DNA of 64,000 nt, from contig NZ_AYMJ01000036.1 of NCBI RefSeq assembly GCF_000633255.1, positions 23,038 to 87,037 of the forward strand. Direction: 5' to 3'. This stretch comes from Pseudomonas sp. H1h. Lineage in GTDB: Bacteria; Pseudomonadota; Gammaproteobacteria; Pseudomonadales; Pseudomonadaceae. Shown one piece after another: positions 52,676-61,122 of this stretch (positions within the stretch are counted from its first letter, which is position 1; each line of letters opens with the position of its first letter). The notes below the pieces were generated by a model, which was given only the letters and a program-made list of their open reading frames with translations, was not told where the DNA came from and did not search any database. Made by a program: the position numbers and the translations under genes.

Positions 52676-53536
52676 TCAATAAGCGATGCGAATGTCGTTG
52701 AAGTCATGGTCTCGCTCGGTTTCCGGCGACTGGCCTTCATCGAACAGCAAACGGTGAATGCGCCGCGCCGACTCTTGAAACGCCACGCCACCGAGGCTTT
52801 GCAGATCGTATTGATGGCTGTGCACTTCGGCGCGTACCCGCCCCGGGTGTGGCGACAACAGCAGGATGCGATTGCCGACCACCAGTGCCTCTTCGATCGA
52901 GTGCGTGACAAACAGCAGGGTGAAGCGCACTTCTTCCCAAAGCCGCAGCAATTCTTCCTGCATCTTGCGGCGGGTCAGCGCGTCCAGCGCAGCGAACGGC
53001 TCGTCCATCAGCAGGATTTTCGGCTGCATCGCCAGCGCCCGGGCAATCGCCACCCGCGCCTTCATGCCGCCGGACAAGGTGTGTGGATAAGCGTCGGCGA
53101 ACGCTGCCAGCCCGACCTTTTCGAGAGAGTGCAGCGCTCGCCCTTCGGCGTCTTTTTTGTTCAAGGTTCGCGAGGCGAGCAGCGGAAACATCACGTTCTG
53201 TTTGACGGTTTTCCACGGCGGCAGCTGATCGAATTCCTGGAACACCACGATCCGGTCCGGGCCCGGTCCATCGACACGCTGACCCTGCAGGCGAATCTCG
53301 CCTTCGCTCGGTGCAATGAACCCGGCGGCCGCCTTGAGCAAGGTCGACTTGCCGCAGCCGGACGGGCCGAGCAGCACGAAGCGGTCCGCCGGATCGATTT
53401 CGAAACTGACCTGATGCGTGGCCCGCACCACCCGTTGCGGGGTGCGGTATTCGAGGCTGACGTTATCCACTGCCAGCAGTGCTTGCGTACGGGCAATCGG
53501 GTTGCTGGCCGCGTGGCCTTGCAAGGGGACGTTCAT
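52676..53536 (-). CDS. ABC transporter ATP-binding protein, sulfonate/taurine type
   Basis: This 286-residue protein has Walker A (GPSGCGKST), the Q-loop FQEFDQLPPW, the signature LSGGMKARVAIARAL, Walker B (ILLMDEPFAALD) and the H-loop (FVTHS). These place it with SsuB/TauB. A site GGGGAG precedes the ATG at 53536. It lies five bases after the binding-protein gene and 20 bases before the permease. Confidence 0.93.
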   Translation of the reverse strand: MNVPLQGHAASNPIARTQALLAVDNVSLEYRTPQRVVRATHQVSFEIDPADRFVLLGPSGCGKSTLLKAAAGFIAPSEGEIRLQGQRVDGPGPDRIVVFQEFDQLPPWKTVKQNVMFPLLASRTLNKKDAEGRALHSLEKVGLAAFADAYPHTLSGGMKARVAIARALAMQPKILLMDEPFAALDALTRRKMQEELLRLWEEVRFTLLFVTHSIEEALVVGNRILLLSPHPGRVRAEVHSHQYDLQSLGGVAFQESARRIHRLLFDEGQSPETERDHDFNDIRIAY

Positions 53537-53541
53537 CTCGA

Positions 53542-54567
53542 TCAGCTCCCCTGCAGCGGTTTGGCGTCCTGGAAGAAGTAGTCCTTCCACGATTCAGGTT
53601 TGTTCTTGATCGCGCCGACGCGGTAGAGGAATTCGGCCAGTGGATAGGTATTTTTCGGCGTGACGCTGAATTCGAACTGTGGGTTGTCGATGATTTTCAG
53701 CAGCTCGGCGCGATCGATTTTGGCCTTGGTCACGCGAATGTAAGTGTCCGCTGCCGCGCCTTTATCGTTCTGCGCGAATTGCGCAGCTTCGGTCAGTGCT
53801 TCGACGAAGGCTTTGTAGGTCTTCGGATTCTCATTGCGGAATTTTTCGGTGGCGAACAGCACCGTCGGCGAGTTCGGGCCGAGGATGTCGTAGGAGTTGA
53901 GCACCACGTGCACGTTCGGATTCTGCAGCGCCTGATCCTGGAACGGCGGGTTGGAGAAGTGCCCGGTCAGCTCGGTGCCGCCGGCGAGCAACGCGGCGGT
54001 GGCGTCCGGGTGCGGTACGGCGATGGTGTATTTGTCGAGGCGATTGAATTCCTTGTCACCCCACTGCTTGGCCGCCGCGTATTGCAGGAAGCGCGACTGC
54101 ACAGAAACGCCCACCGCTGGCACCGCAATGCGGTCCTTCTCGGTGAAGTCGGCGATGGTTTTGACCTTGGGATTGTTGCTCACCAGGTAGTACGGGAAGT
54201 TGCCCAGCGAGGCCACAGCCTTGACGTTCTGCTTGCCGTGGGTGCGATCCCAGATGGTCAGCAACGGGCCGACCCCGGCACCGGCAATGTCGATGGAACC
54301 GGACAGTAGCGCATCGTTGACCGCCGCGCCGCCCGAGAGCTGCGTCCAGTCGACCTTGATGTCGAGGCCTTCCTGCTTGCCGTATTTCTCGATCAGGCCC
54401 TGATCGCGCACCACGTTGAGCAATAAATAGACAATCCCGAACTGTTCGGCGATGCGGATTTCACCTTCGGCGTGGGCCACGGTCGGCGCCACCAGGCTGC
54501 CGGCAATCAGGCTGAAACCCAGACCGATGGCAGCGGCCAGCGGCGCGAATGGAAGACGTTTGGACAT
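53542..54567 (-). CDS. Periplasmic binding protein of a sulfonate-type ABC transporter
   Basis: The protein has 341 residues with a signal peptide (cleavage near VAHAEGE). The mature part has the SsuA/TauA/NrtA-like fold (RIAEQFGIVYLLLNVVRDQG, GSIDIAGAGVGP, PAVGVSVQS). It delivers a small sulfonate, sulfate ester or related anion to the permease. The first gene of the unit encodes a TauD-like dioxygenase, which supports an alkylsulfonate or alkyl sulfate ligand, but the exact ligand cannot be told. Confidence 0.88.
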   Translation of the reverse strand: MSKRLPFAPLAAAIGLGFSLIAGSLVAPTVAHAEGEIRIAEQFGIVYLLLNVVRDQGLIEKYGKQEGLDIKVDWTQLSGGAAVNDALLSGSIDIAGAGVGPLLTIWDRTHGKQNVKAVASLGNFPYYLVSNNPKVKTIADFTEKDRIAVPAVGVSVQSRFLQYAAAKQWGDKEFNRLDKYTIAVPHPDATAALLAGGTELTGHFSNPPFQDQALQNPNVHVVLNSYDILGPNSPTVLFATEKFRNENPKTYKAFVEALTEAAQFAQNDKGAAADTYIRVTKAKIDRAELLKIIDNPQFEFSVTPKNTYPLAEFLYRVGAIKNKPESWKDYFFQDAKPLQGS

Positions 54568-54585
54568 GATCGAATCTCCGGCAAA

Positions 54586-55482
54586 TCAGAAAGGCGCGTC
54601 GCCCTGAATGGTTGTGCGATACAGCTTGCGGCGCAGGTGCGCGGGGCAGCCGGCGGCGAGGTGGATCAGCGAACGGTTGTCCCAGTACACCATGTCGTGG
54701 GGCTGCCACGGGTGGCGGTAGATGTTTTGCGGCAGCACGCTGTGGGCGTAGAGCTCGGCGAGCAGTTGTTTGCTCTCGTCCTCCGGCAAACCAACGATGC
54801 GCGTGGTGAAGCCTTCGCTGACGAACAACGCCTGGCGGCCGTTTTCCGGATGGGTACGGACGATCGGGTGCACCACTTCGGCGACCTGCGCCAGTTGCTC
54901 CGGGGTCAGGGTCGGGCGCCAGTTGCCTTCGAATTTGGTTTCGCTGTAGCGCGCCGTGTAGGAATGCGCGGCCGAGCGGCCATCGACGGCTTTGCGCAGC
55001 GCCTCGGGCAGGTTGTCCCACGCTTTGTGCATGTCGGCGAACAGCGTGTCGCCACCTTCGGACGGCAACTCCTGCGCATGCAGCATCGAGCCAAGGCTCG
55101 GCAGCTCTTTATAGGAGAGGTCGGAGTGCCAGAATTTGCCGGCATCGCCGAGGCCGATGTTCTGGTCGTTCTCGACGATGTTGGAAACGATGAGGATTTC
55201 CGGGTGATTGGCCAGCAGGAACTGCTTGAGCACGTGAATCTGCAACACGCCGAAGCGGCGGCTGAAATCGATCTGCTGTTGCGGAGTGATGCGCTGGTCG
55301 CGGAAGACCACGACGTGGTGATCCAGATGCGCACGGTGGATGCGGGCGAAGTCCTGGTCGTTGACCGGGCGGGTCAGGTCCAGGCCAATGATTTCGGCGC
55401 CGACGGCACCGCTGAACGGGCGGATTTCAAAGGTTTGCGGCGCGGCAGTCGCGGCGCTTGGGGTGGCAGTAGCTGCGGACAT
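54586..55482 (-). CDS. TauD/TfdA-family Fe(II)/2-oxoglutarate dioxygenase
   Basis: The protein has 298 residues. The iron ligands H119 and D121 (WHSD) and the distal H274 (NRSLIHLA) are visible, as is the 2-oxoglutarate-binding arginine near 284 (HLRRK). Enzymes of this group (TauD, AtsK) oxidise sulfonates or sulfate esters to release sulfite or sulfate when sulfur is scarce. It is the first gene of the dioxygenase-binding protein-ATPase-permease operon, with GGGAGA before its ATG. The substrate is unknown. Confidence 0.92.
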   Translation of the reverse strand: MSAATATPSAATAAPQTFEIRPFSGAVGAEIIGLDLTRPVNDQDFARIHRAHLDHHVVVFRDQRITPQQQIDFSRRFGVLQIHVLKQFLLANHPEILIVSNIVENDQNIGLGDAGKFWHSDLSYKELPSLGSMLHAQELPSEGGDTLFADMHKAWDNLPEALRKAVDGRSAAHSYTARYSETKFEGNWRPTLTPEQLAQVAEVVHPIVRTHPENGRQALFVSEGFTTRIVGLPEDESKQLLAELYAHSVLPQNIYRHPWQPHDMVYWDNRSLIHLAAGCPAHLRRKLYRTTIQGDAPF

Positions 55483-55855
55483 CTTTCAATCTCCCACGCA
55501 CGGCGCGCTCAAGGGCGCGCACGTCGATCAGAAACTCACGCTGGATTGCGTGTTGGTTCAGGTCGTGCGGCGCGCCGATTGGTCGGCAGGTACGCAGGGG
55601 AATGACTTTATCGCTATAAGAATCTGGAATTAAATACCGTTATTGAATAACGATATGGCGGATGGTGAGGAATGGACTGAGTGGTGAGTGACGATTTATG
55701 TCACTTACTGACAGGGATGTGGTGATTTTGCTGGCCCCTTCGCGAGCAAGCCCGCTCCCACAGTTGATCTCCAGTGACCGAAAATTTTGTGCTCGGTCAC
55801 GATCCAATGTGGGAGCGAGCCTGCTCGCGAAGAGGCCGTCAGCAGCGCCGAAGAC
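55483..55855 (-). promoter_or_regulatory. Upstream region of the dioxygenase operon, with a perfect palindrome
   Basis: This 373-base gap runs from the dioxygenase start to the lapC stop. CGTTATTGAATAACG (55638-55652), seven-base arms around one base, lies 156 bases before the dioxygenase ATG and is the best operator candidate in the gap. An AT-rich stretch surrounds it. An REP pair fills 55738-55833. I see nothing else. Confidence 0.45.
55738..55833. repeat. REP pair downstream of lapC
   Basis: Inverted copies lie at 55738-55764 and 55808-55833. The second ends 22 bases after the lapC stop codon (in the lapC direction), where it may protect the 3' end of the lapEBC mRNA. Confidence 0.9.
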
Positions 55856-57223
55856 CTACCGCTCGTGCAACGCCTCGGCCCGCGCCCGGATGATCGGCTT
55901 GAGCAGATAACTCAACACCGACTTCTTGCCGGTGATGATATCCACCGACGCGACCATCCCCGGAATGATCAGCAACGGCTTGTCATCGGTGCCCAGGTGG
56001 CTGCGCTCGGTGCGCACCTTGATGATGTAGTAGGTGGTTTTCTTGTCTTCGTCGGTGATGGTGTCGGCACCGATCTGCTCCAGCTTGGCTTTGAGTCCAC
56101 CGTAAATGGTGTAGTCATACGCGGTGAACTTCACGATCGCTTCCTGCCCCGGATGCAGGAACGCAATGTCCTGGGGACGGATCTTGGCTTCGACCAGCAA
56201 GGTGTCATCCAGCGGCACGATTTCCACCATGTCGCTGCCGGGCTGGATCACCCCGCCAATGGTGTTGACCAGCAACTTGTTGACGATGCCGCGCACGGGC
56301 GAGGTGACCAGCGTACGGCTGACCCGGTCTTCCAGCGCCTTGCCGGTGGCCTGGGCCTTGTTCAGGTCGGTGCGGGCTTCGTTGAGCTGGGTCAGCGCAT
56401 CGCTACGGAATTTGCCACGAGTCTCGTCGATCTTGCGCTGCACTTCCTTGATTGCCGATTCGGCGCGCGGGATCGCCAGGGTGGTGGCGTCGAGCTGGCC
56501 GCGGGTTTCGACTTCGGCACGTTTAAGCCGCAGCACTTCCACCGGTGATACCGCGCCTTGGGCTACCAGCGGCTCGGACATGTTGATTTCCTGGCGCTGC
56601 AAGCCCAGTTGCTGGCGGTACTGCGCCTGCTTGGAGCTGAACTCGCGCAGCTCTTGCTGACGCTGGATCAACTGTTCCTGCAAACCACCGATCTCGTCGT
56701 GCAGTTGCTGGCGGCGGCTGATGTACAGCGACTCTTCGCTTTTTGCCTGGCCCGGCACGGCTTTGAGCACGTCCTCAGGGAAGTTCAGCGGGCGGTCATC
56801 GACCTCGGCGCTCAGACGCTCGACACGCAGCAGCATCGACAGTCGATCGGCCTCGGTTTCGCCGACGTTGGAAGCAAATCGCGTGTCGTCCAGGCGGATC
56901 AACGGTGCGCCAGCCTCGACGATCTGGCCTTCCTTGACGAACAGTTCGGAGACGATCCCGCCCTCGAGGTTCTGGATTTTCTGGATCTTGGACGACGGAA
57001 TCGCCTTACCGTCGCCCTTGGTCACTTCGTCGATCACGGCGAAATTCGCCCACAGCATCAGGAACACGAAGAAACCGATGATCGCCCAGATGGTCAGGCG
57101 CACGACGCGCGGGGCGTCCTCGATCAGTGCCTTGTTGACCTCCGGCAGCGGCTGGCCCTGCAGCGACGCAGAACCCTTGAAGTAGCGACGGATCGACTCT
57201 TTGACACCCGACTTAAGCAACAC
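55856..57223 (-). CDS. lapC: LapC, membrane fusion protein of the LapA secretion system
   Basis: The protein has 455 residues and starts at a GTG inside the end of lapB. One membrane helix (about 45-65) precedes the HlyD parts: lipoyl half (IQNLEGGIVSELFV), a long coiled-coil hairpin (about 130-290), the second half (VTSPVRGIVNKLLV) and a beta-barrel. It connects the ABC transporter LapB with the outer-membrane pore LapE to move LapA to the surface. Gene order and the divergent lapA support the assignment. Confidence 0.95.
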   Translation of the reverse strand: MLLKSGVKESIRRYFKGSASLQGQPLPEVNKALIEDAPRVVRLTIWAIIGFFVFLMLWANFAVIDEVTKGDGKAIPSSKIQKIQNLEGGIVSELFVKEGQIVEAGAPLIRLDDTRFASNVGETEADRLSMLLRVERLSAEVDDRPLNFPEDVLKAVPGQAKSEESLYISRRQQLHDEIGGLQEQLIQRQQELREFSSKQAQYRQQLGLQRQEINMSEPLVAQGAVSPVEVLRLKRAEVETRGQLDATTLAIPRAESAIKEVQRKIDETRGKFRSDALTQLNEARTDLNKAQATGKALEDRVSRTLVTSPVRGIVNKLLVNTIGGVIQPGSDMVEIVPLDDTLLVEAKIRPQDIAFLHPGQEAIVKFTAYDYTIYGGLKAKLEQIGADTITDEDKKTTYYIIKVRTERSHLGTDDKPLLIIPGMVASVDIITGKKSVLSYLLKPIIRARAEALHER

Positions 57224-59369
57224 TGATCTGCCCCTTCTTCAACGCTTCCATCACGGCGGCTTTCGGGCCATCGGCGAGAATCTGTCCACGGTCGACCACC
57301 AGCAGACGGTCGACCAGCGACAGCAGCGAGGCCCGGTGCGTCACCAGCACCACGGTCTTGTTTTCAACGACGGCGGCCAGACGCTGCTTGAGGCGTTCTT
57401 CGCCGGTGTTGTCCATCGCGCTGGTCGGTTCGTCGAGCAGCAGGATCGGCGGATTGAGCAACAGCGCCCGGGCCAGCGCGACGTTCTGGCGTTGACCGCC
57501 AGAGAGGTTCTGCCCGCGTTCGCCAACTTGCAGCTCGTAGCCTTGCGGGTGCAGGCGGGCGAATTCATGGACGCCGGCCAGTTCCGCGGCTTGCAGCACC
57601 AACTCGTCTTCGACATAACGCGCGCCGGAGACCAGGTTGTCACGCAGGGTGCCGGCCAGCAGCTGGATGTCCTGCGGCACGTAGCCGATGTTGTAGCGCA
57701 GCTCGCTGACGTCGATCTGGCGGATATCCACACCGTCCACCAACAGCGCGCCGTCGTCCGGCTGATACAGGCCCACCAGCAACTTCGCCAGCGAACTCTT
57801 GCCCGAACCGCTGCGGCCGATGATGCCGATCTTCTCGCCGGGACGGATCACCAGGTTGATGTTTTTCAGCGCCGGGTTCTGTTGTTCCGGGTAGGTGAAG
57901 TTCAGCTGACGGCATTCGATTGCGCCCTGCAGCACCTTGCGGCTCAGCGGACGCTCTTCGAAATTGCGCTCCTGCGGCAGCTCCATCATCTGGTCGACCG
58001 AGGTCATCGTCACCCGCGCCTGCTGGTAGCGGGTCAGCAGACCGGACAGCGACGCCAGCGGGCTGAGTGCGCGGCCACTGAGCATGTAGCAGGCAATCAG
58101 GCCGCCCATGCTCAGGTTGCCGGCGATGATCTGGTACACGCCGAAGACGATCATGATCACCCCGGCGAGTTGCTGGATCAGCAGGGTGATGTTCATCGCC
58201 AGACCGGAGAGCATTTTCACCCGCAACTCGAGGCGGCTGAGGGTGCCGATGGTCTGTTCCCACTGATACTGGCGTTCACTTTCGGCGTTGTTGACCTTGA
58301 CCGCATCGAGGCCGGCGAGGGTTTCGATCAGGCTCGACTGACGCTCGGCACCGAGGGCCATGGTGCGTTCCATGGTCGCTACCAGCGGCTTCTGCAGCGC
58401 ATAGCCGATCAACAGCGCAATCGGGAATGCCAGCACCGGAATCCACACCAGATGCCCGCCGAGAATGGCGATGACGATGAAGATCAGGAGGGTGAACGGC
58501 AGGTCGATCAGGCTGGTCAGGGTCAGCGAGGCGAGGAAGTCGCGCAGGCTCTGGAACTCATGGATGTTCTGCGCAAAGCTGCCGACCCGCGCGGGGCGGT
58601 ACTTCATGGCCATGCCGACGATGCGCTCGAACAGCGTCGCCGAAATGATCAGATCGGTTTTCTTGCCGGCCAGATCCAGGCACAGGCTGCGCAGGCTCTT
58701 GAGGATCAGGTCGAACAGGTAAGCGCCAGTGATGCCCAGCGCCAGCACCCACAGGGTCGCTTCGGCCTGGTTCGGCACCACGCGGTCGTAGACGTTCATC
58801 ACGAACAGCGGCGCGGCCATGGCGATGATGTTGATCAGGAAACTGGCGGCGATCGCGTCGGCATACAGCCAGCGCGAACGCTTGAGGGTGTCGCGAAACC
58901 ACGAGCGCGCACGCGGGATCAGCGTGCCGTGGTTGACGTCGAATTTGTGCTGCGGCTGGGCGAAGAACACTTTGCCGGTGTAGTCGTCGGCCAGCAGCTC
59001 ACGGCTGACCACCGATTCGCCGCCGTCGCTTTCGCTGAGCAGCACCCGGGCTTCGTTCTCGCCTTGCCAGCCGAGCAGGACGGCACTGCGGCCATCCTTG
59101 AGCAGCAACAGCGCCGGCATGGCAATCGCCGGAATCTCTTCCAGCTTGCGTTGCAACACCCGGCCCTGCAGCCCGGCGCGAGCCGCTGCGCGGGGCAGCA
59201 ACTCGACACTCAGGCGTTGCTTGGGCAGCGGCAGACCAGTGGTCAGCATCGCCGCGCTGGCGGGTTTCTGGTGCAGCATGCACAGAGCGAGCAGACCATC
59301 CAGTAACGGATCATCGTGCATCGCGCGCGGATCATGAATGAGTTGAACTCGACTGACTTCTGATTCCAC
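57213..59369 (-). CDS. lapB: LapB, type I secretion ABC transporter for LapA
   Basis: I start this 718-residue protein at the GTG at 59369 (AAGAG eight bases before); another GTG lies nine bases upstream. A C39-like domain (about 15-135) lacks the DCG of active peptidases, so it is a docking domain and not a protease. Six membrane helices follow (about 160-430), then the ATPase with Walker A (GRSGSGKSS), LSGGQRQNVALARAL and Walker B (LLLDEPTSAMD). It drives LapA export. It overlaps lapC by 11 bases. Confidence 0.95.
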   Translation of the reverse strand: MESEVSRVQLIHDPRAMHDDPLLDGLLALCMLHQKPASAAMLTTGLPLPKQRLSVELLPRAAARAGLQGRVLQRKLEEIPAIAMPALLLLKDGRSAVLLGWQGENEARVLLSESDGGESVVSRELLADDYTGKVFFAQPQHKFDVNHGTLIPRARSWFRDTLKRSRWLYADAIAASFLINIIAMAAPLFVMNVYDRVVPNQAEATLWVLALGITGAYLFDLILKSLRSLCLDLAGKKTDLIISATLFERIVGMAMKYRPARVGSFAQNIHEFQSLRDFLASLTLTSLIDLPFTLLIFIVIAILGGHLVWIPVLAFPIALLIGYALQKPLVATMERTMALGAERQSSLIETLAGLDAVKVNNAESERQYQWEQTIGTLSRLELRVKMLSGLAMNITLLIQQLAGVIMIVFGVYQIIAGNLSMGGLIACYMLSGRALSPLASLSGLLTRYQQARVTMTSVDQMMELPQERNFEERPLSRKVLQGAIECRQLNFTYPEQQNPALKNINLVIRPGEKIGIIGRSGSGKSSLAKLLVGLYQPDDGALLVDGVDIRQIDVSELRYNIGYVPQDIQLLAGTLRDNLVSGARYVEDELVLQAAELAGVHEFARLHPQGYELQVGERGQNLSGGQRQNVALARALLLNPPILLLDEPTSAMDNTGEERLKQRLAAVVENKTVVLVTHRASLLSLVDRLLVVDRGQILADGPKAAVMEALKKGQISVA

Positions 59370-59411
59370 GCTCGGCACTCTTGGCTAACAATTGAACAAT
59401 GAAGGTTCTGC

Positions 59412-60764
59412 TCAATTCATACCGGGCAGTTGGACCTTCGGCTTCACATCGTTCTGCACGACGGATGCCAATGGTGCGACCACTCCCTGGCTTCTGAGCA
59501 ACTCGCCCATGGTCGCCTTGATTCGATACTGAGTAAATAACTGAATGTTCTTGATTTCAGCCAAACGGCGCGAAGCGGTGAACAACTCGTTTTCACTGTC
59601 GAGCAAATCGAGCAGGGTTCGCTCGCCAAGGCTGAACTGACGCTGATAAGCAGTACGCACCGCGGTGCTGTGATCAACATACTGCTGAGCGATCGGCACT
59701 TGGGCATTGGCGTTGTTCAAGGCGTTCCAGGCCAGGCCCAGTTCTTCGTTCAACTGACGCAGGGCGTTGTTGCGGATGTCCAGTGCCTGGTTCGACAGGT
59801 ACGACTTGGATTCCAGATCGGCCTTGTTGCTGCCACCCGAATACAGGTTGAAGCGCATGCGCAACATGGCCTGCCATTCGTTGTTGTGACCGTTCTGGCC
59901 GTCCAGATCGTTATCGGCAGTGCGGCCCAGCTCGGCGTCGAAACGCGGGTAGAAGGTCGACTTGGCGGTCTCGTACTGCTTCTCGGCAGCGGCGATGTCG
60001 GACTCGGCCGAACGCAGGATCGGGCTGTTTTCCAGCATCTGCGTACGGGCTTCATTGAGGTTGGCCGGCATCATCGCCATGAACGGTGCCGGACGCTCCA
60101 GCTGGTCAGGCATCTGGCCGACGGCGCTGAGGAAGTTGGTCTCGGAGTCGGCGAGGTTGGTCTGCTCGGTGATCAGGTTGTTACGGGCCTGGGCCATCCG
60201 CGCTTCGGCCTGATCGAGGTCGGCACCGCTGCCGACGCCGCGCTGGGTGCGCAGCTGGATCTGGTCATAGATGCGCTGGTGGCTCTTGAGGTTTTCTTCG
60301 GCCAGACGCACGAATTCGCGGCGGGTCAGCACGTCCAGATAGACCTGAGCGACAGTCAGCGCGGTGCGCTCGGAAGTCCCCAGCAACGAGTAGGCGCGGG
60401 AGTTGACGGTGGCTTGTTGACGCCCGACCTCGCTGGACGTGGCAAAACCGTCAAAAACCATTTGCGAGAGACGTAAACTTGACTCGCCACGGTTCAGGGT
60501 TTCGTAGTGGTTGCTCCCACCACTGGCTCGGGTCGTCACGCTGTCGGTGCCTTCACGGCCATAACCGCCCAGCAGGTCGACCTTGGGCAGGTATCCACCT
60601 TTGGCAGCCTTTAACTGATAATCCGCCGCCAAACGACTGTTGACCCCTGCCTGGATTTCCGGATGGACATCCAATGCCTGTTGCATGGCTTCCGGCAAGG
60701 ATTGTGCTTGGACGAAAGAGGCGGCGAGAGCGAACGGTAGAGCCTTGAACAGGTACAAACGCAT
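59412..60764 (-). CDS. lapE: LapE, TolC-like outer-membrane pore of the LapA system
   Basis: I start this 450-residue protein at the ATG at 60764, which begins a signal peptide (FVQAQS); the frame extends upstream without need. Two OEP repeats follow (about 25-215 and 235-425), as in AggA/TolC proteins. In P. fluorescens LapA stays threaded in this pore until it is cleaved. It is the first gene of lapEBC, 42 bases before lapB, and is divergent from lapA. Confidence 0.95.
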   Translation of the reverse strand: MRLYLFKALPFALAASFVQAQSLPEAMQQALDVHPEIQAGVNSRLAADYQLKAAKGGYLPKVDLLGGYGREGTDSVTTRASGGSNHYETLNRGESSLRLSQMVFDGFATSSEVGRQQATVNSRAYSLLGTSERTALTVAQVYLDVLTRREFVRLAEENLKSHQRIYDQIQLRTQRGVGSGADLDQAEARMAQARNNLITEQTNLADSETNFLSAVGQMPDQLERPAPFMAMMPANLNEARTQMLENSPILRSAESDIAAAEKQYETAKSTFYPRFDAELGRTADNDLDGQNGHNNEWQAMLRMRFNLYSGGSNKADLESKSYLSNQALDIRNNALRQLNEELGLAWNALNNANAQVPIAQQYVDHSTAVRTAYQRQFSLGERTLLDLLDSENELFTASRRLAEIKNIQLFTQYRIKATMGELLRSQGVVAPLASVVQNDVKPKVQLPGMN

Positions 60765-61122
60765 GGTAAAGATTTCCCAGGACTTCTTGTCTTGAATCAC
60801 AGCTAAACGTGCTGCTGCGTCGGATGATTGGCAACCGGAATGACCGTATGTCGGAAAGTTCAAAATAGGAACTGGATCACACGCTGAGGGACAGGTCGCC
60901 GCGGAAATATCAATGTGACATTAGTGGGGCGATTGTTTAGGATGGCACCCAGAAGGTCAATAGTTTGGCATAAAGTTAATAGCGAAAGAATCTAGCCAAA
61001 TTATTGACGAAAGCAGCGTCAAACTTTGTTCAACCATTTTTAAAAGTACGTCCAGACTGAATAGGCGCTGATGCCGTCAGGTCTATGGAAGTCAACTGAA
61101 CGTGACACCCGGAGAGTCTTCA
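60765..61122. promoter_or_regulatory. lapE-lapA intergenic region with two FleQ-like boxes
   Basis: This 358-base gap serves both lapEBC and lapA. Two elements resemble the FleQ consensus GTCAATAAATTGAC: GTCAATAGTTTGGC (60956-60969, 11 of 14) and, on the other strand, GTCAATAATTTGGC (60995-61008, 12 of 14). They face each other and lie 115-167 bases before the lapA ATG. FleQ with c-di-GMP is known to control lapA in P. putida and P. fluorescens. GGAGAG precedes the lapA start. Confidence 0.6.

Noticed and set aside
57213..59369. LapB as a C39 peptidase-containing bacteriocin exporter
   Set aside because: The N-terminal domain lacks the catalytic DCG cysteine, and the lapE-lapC context and divergent lapA fit adhesin secretion.
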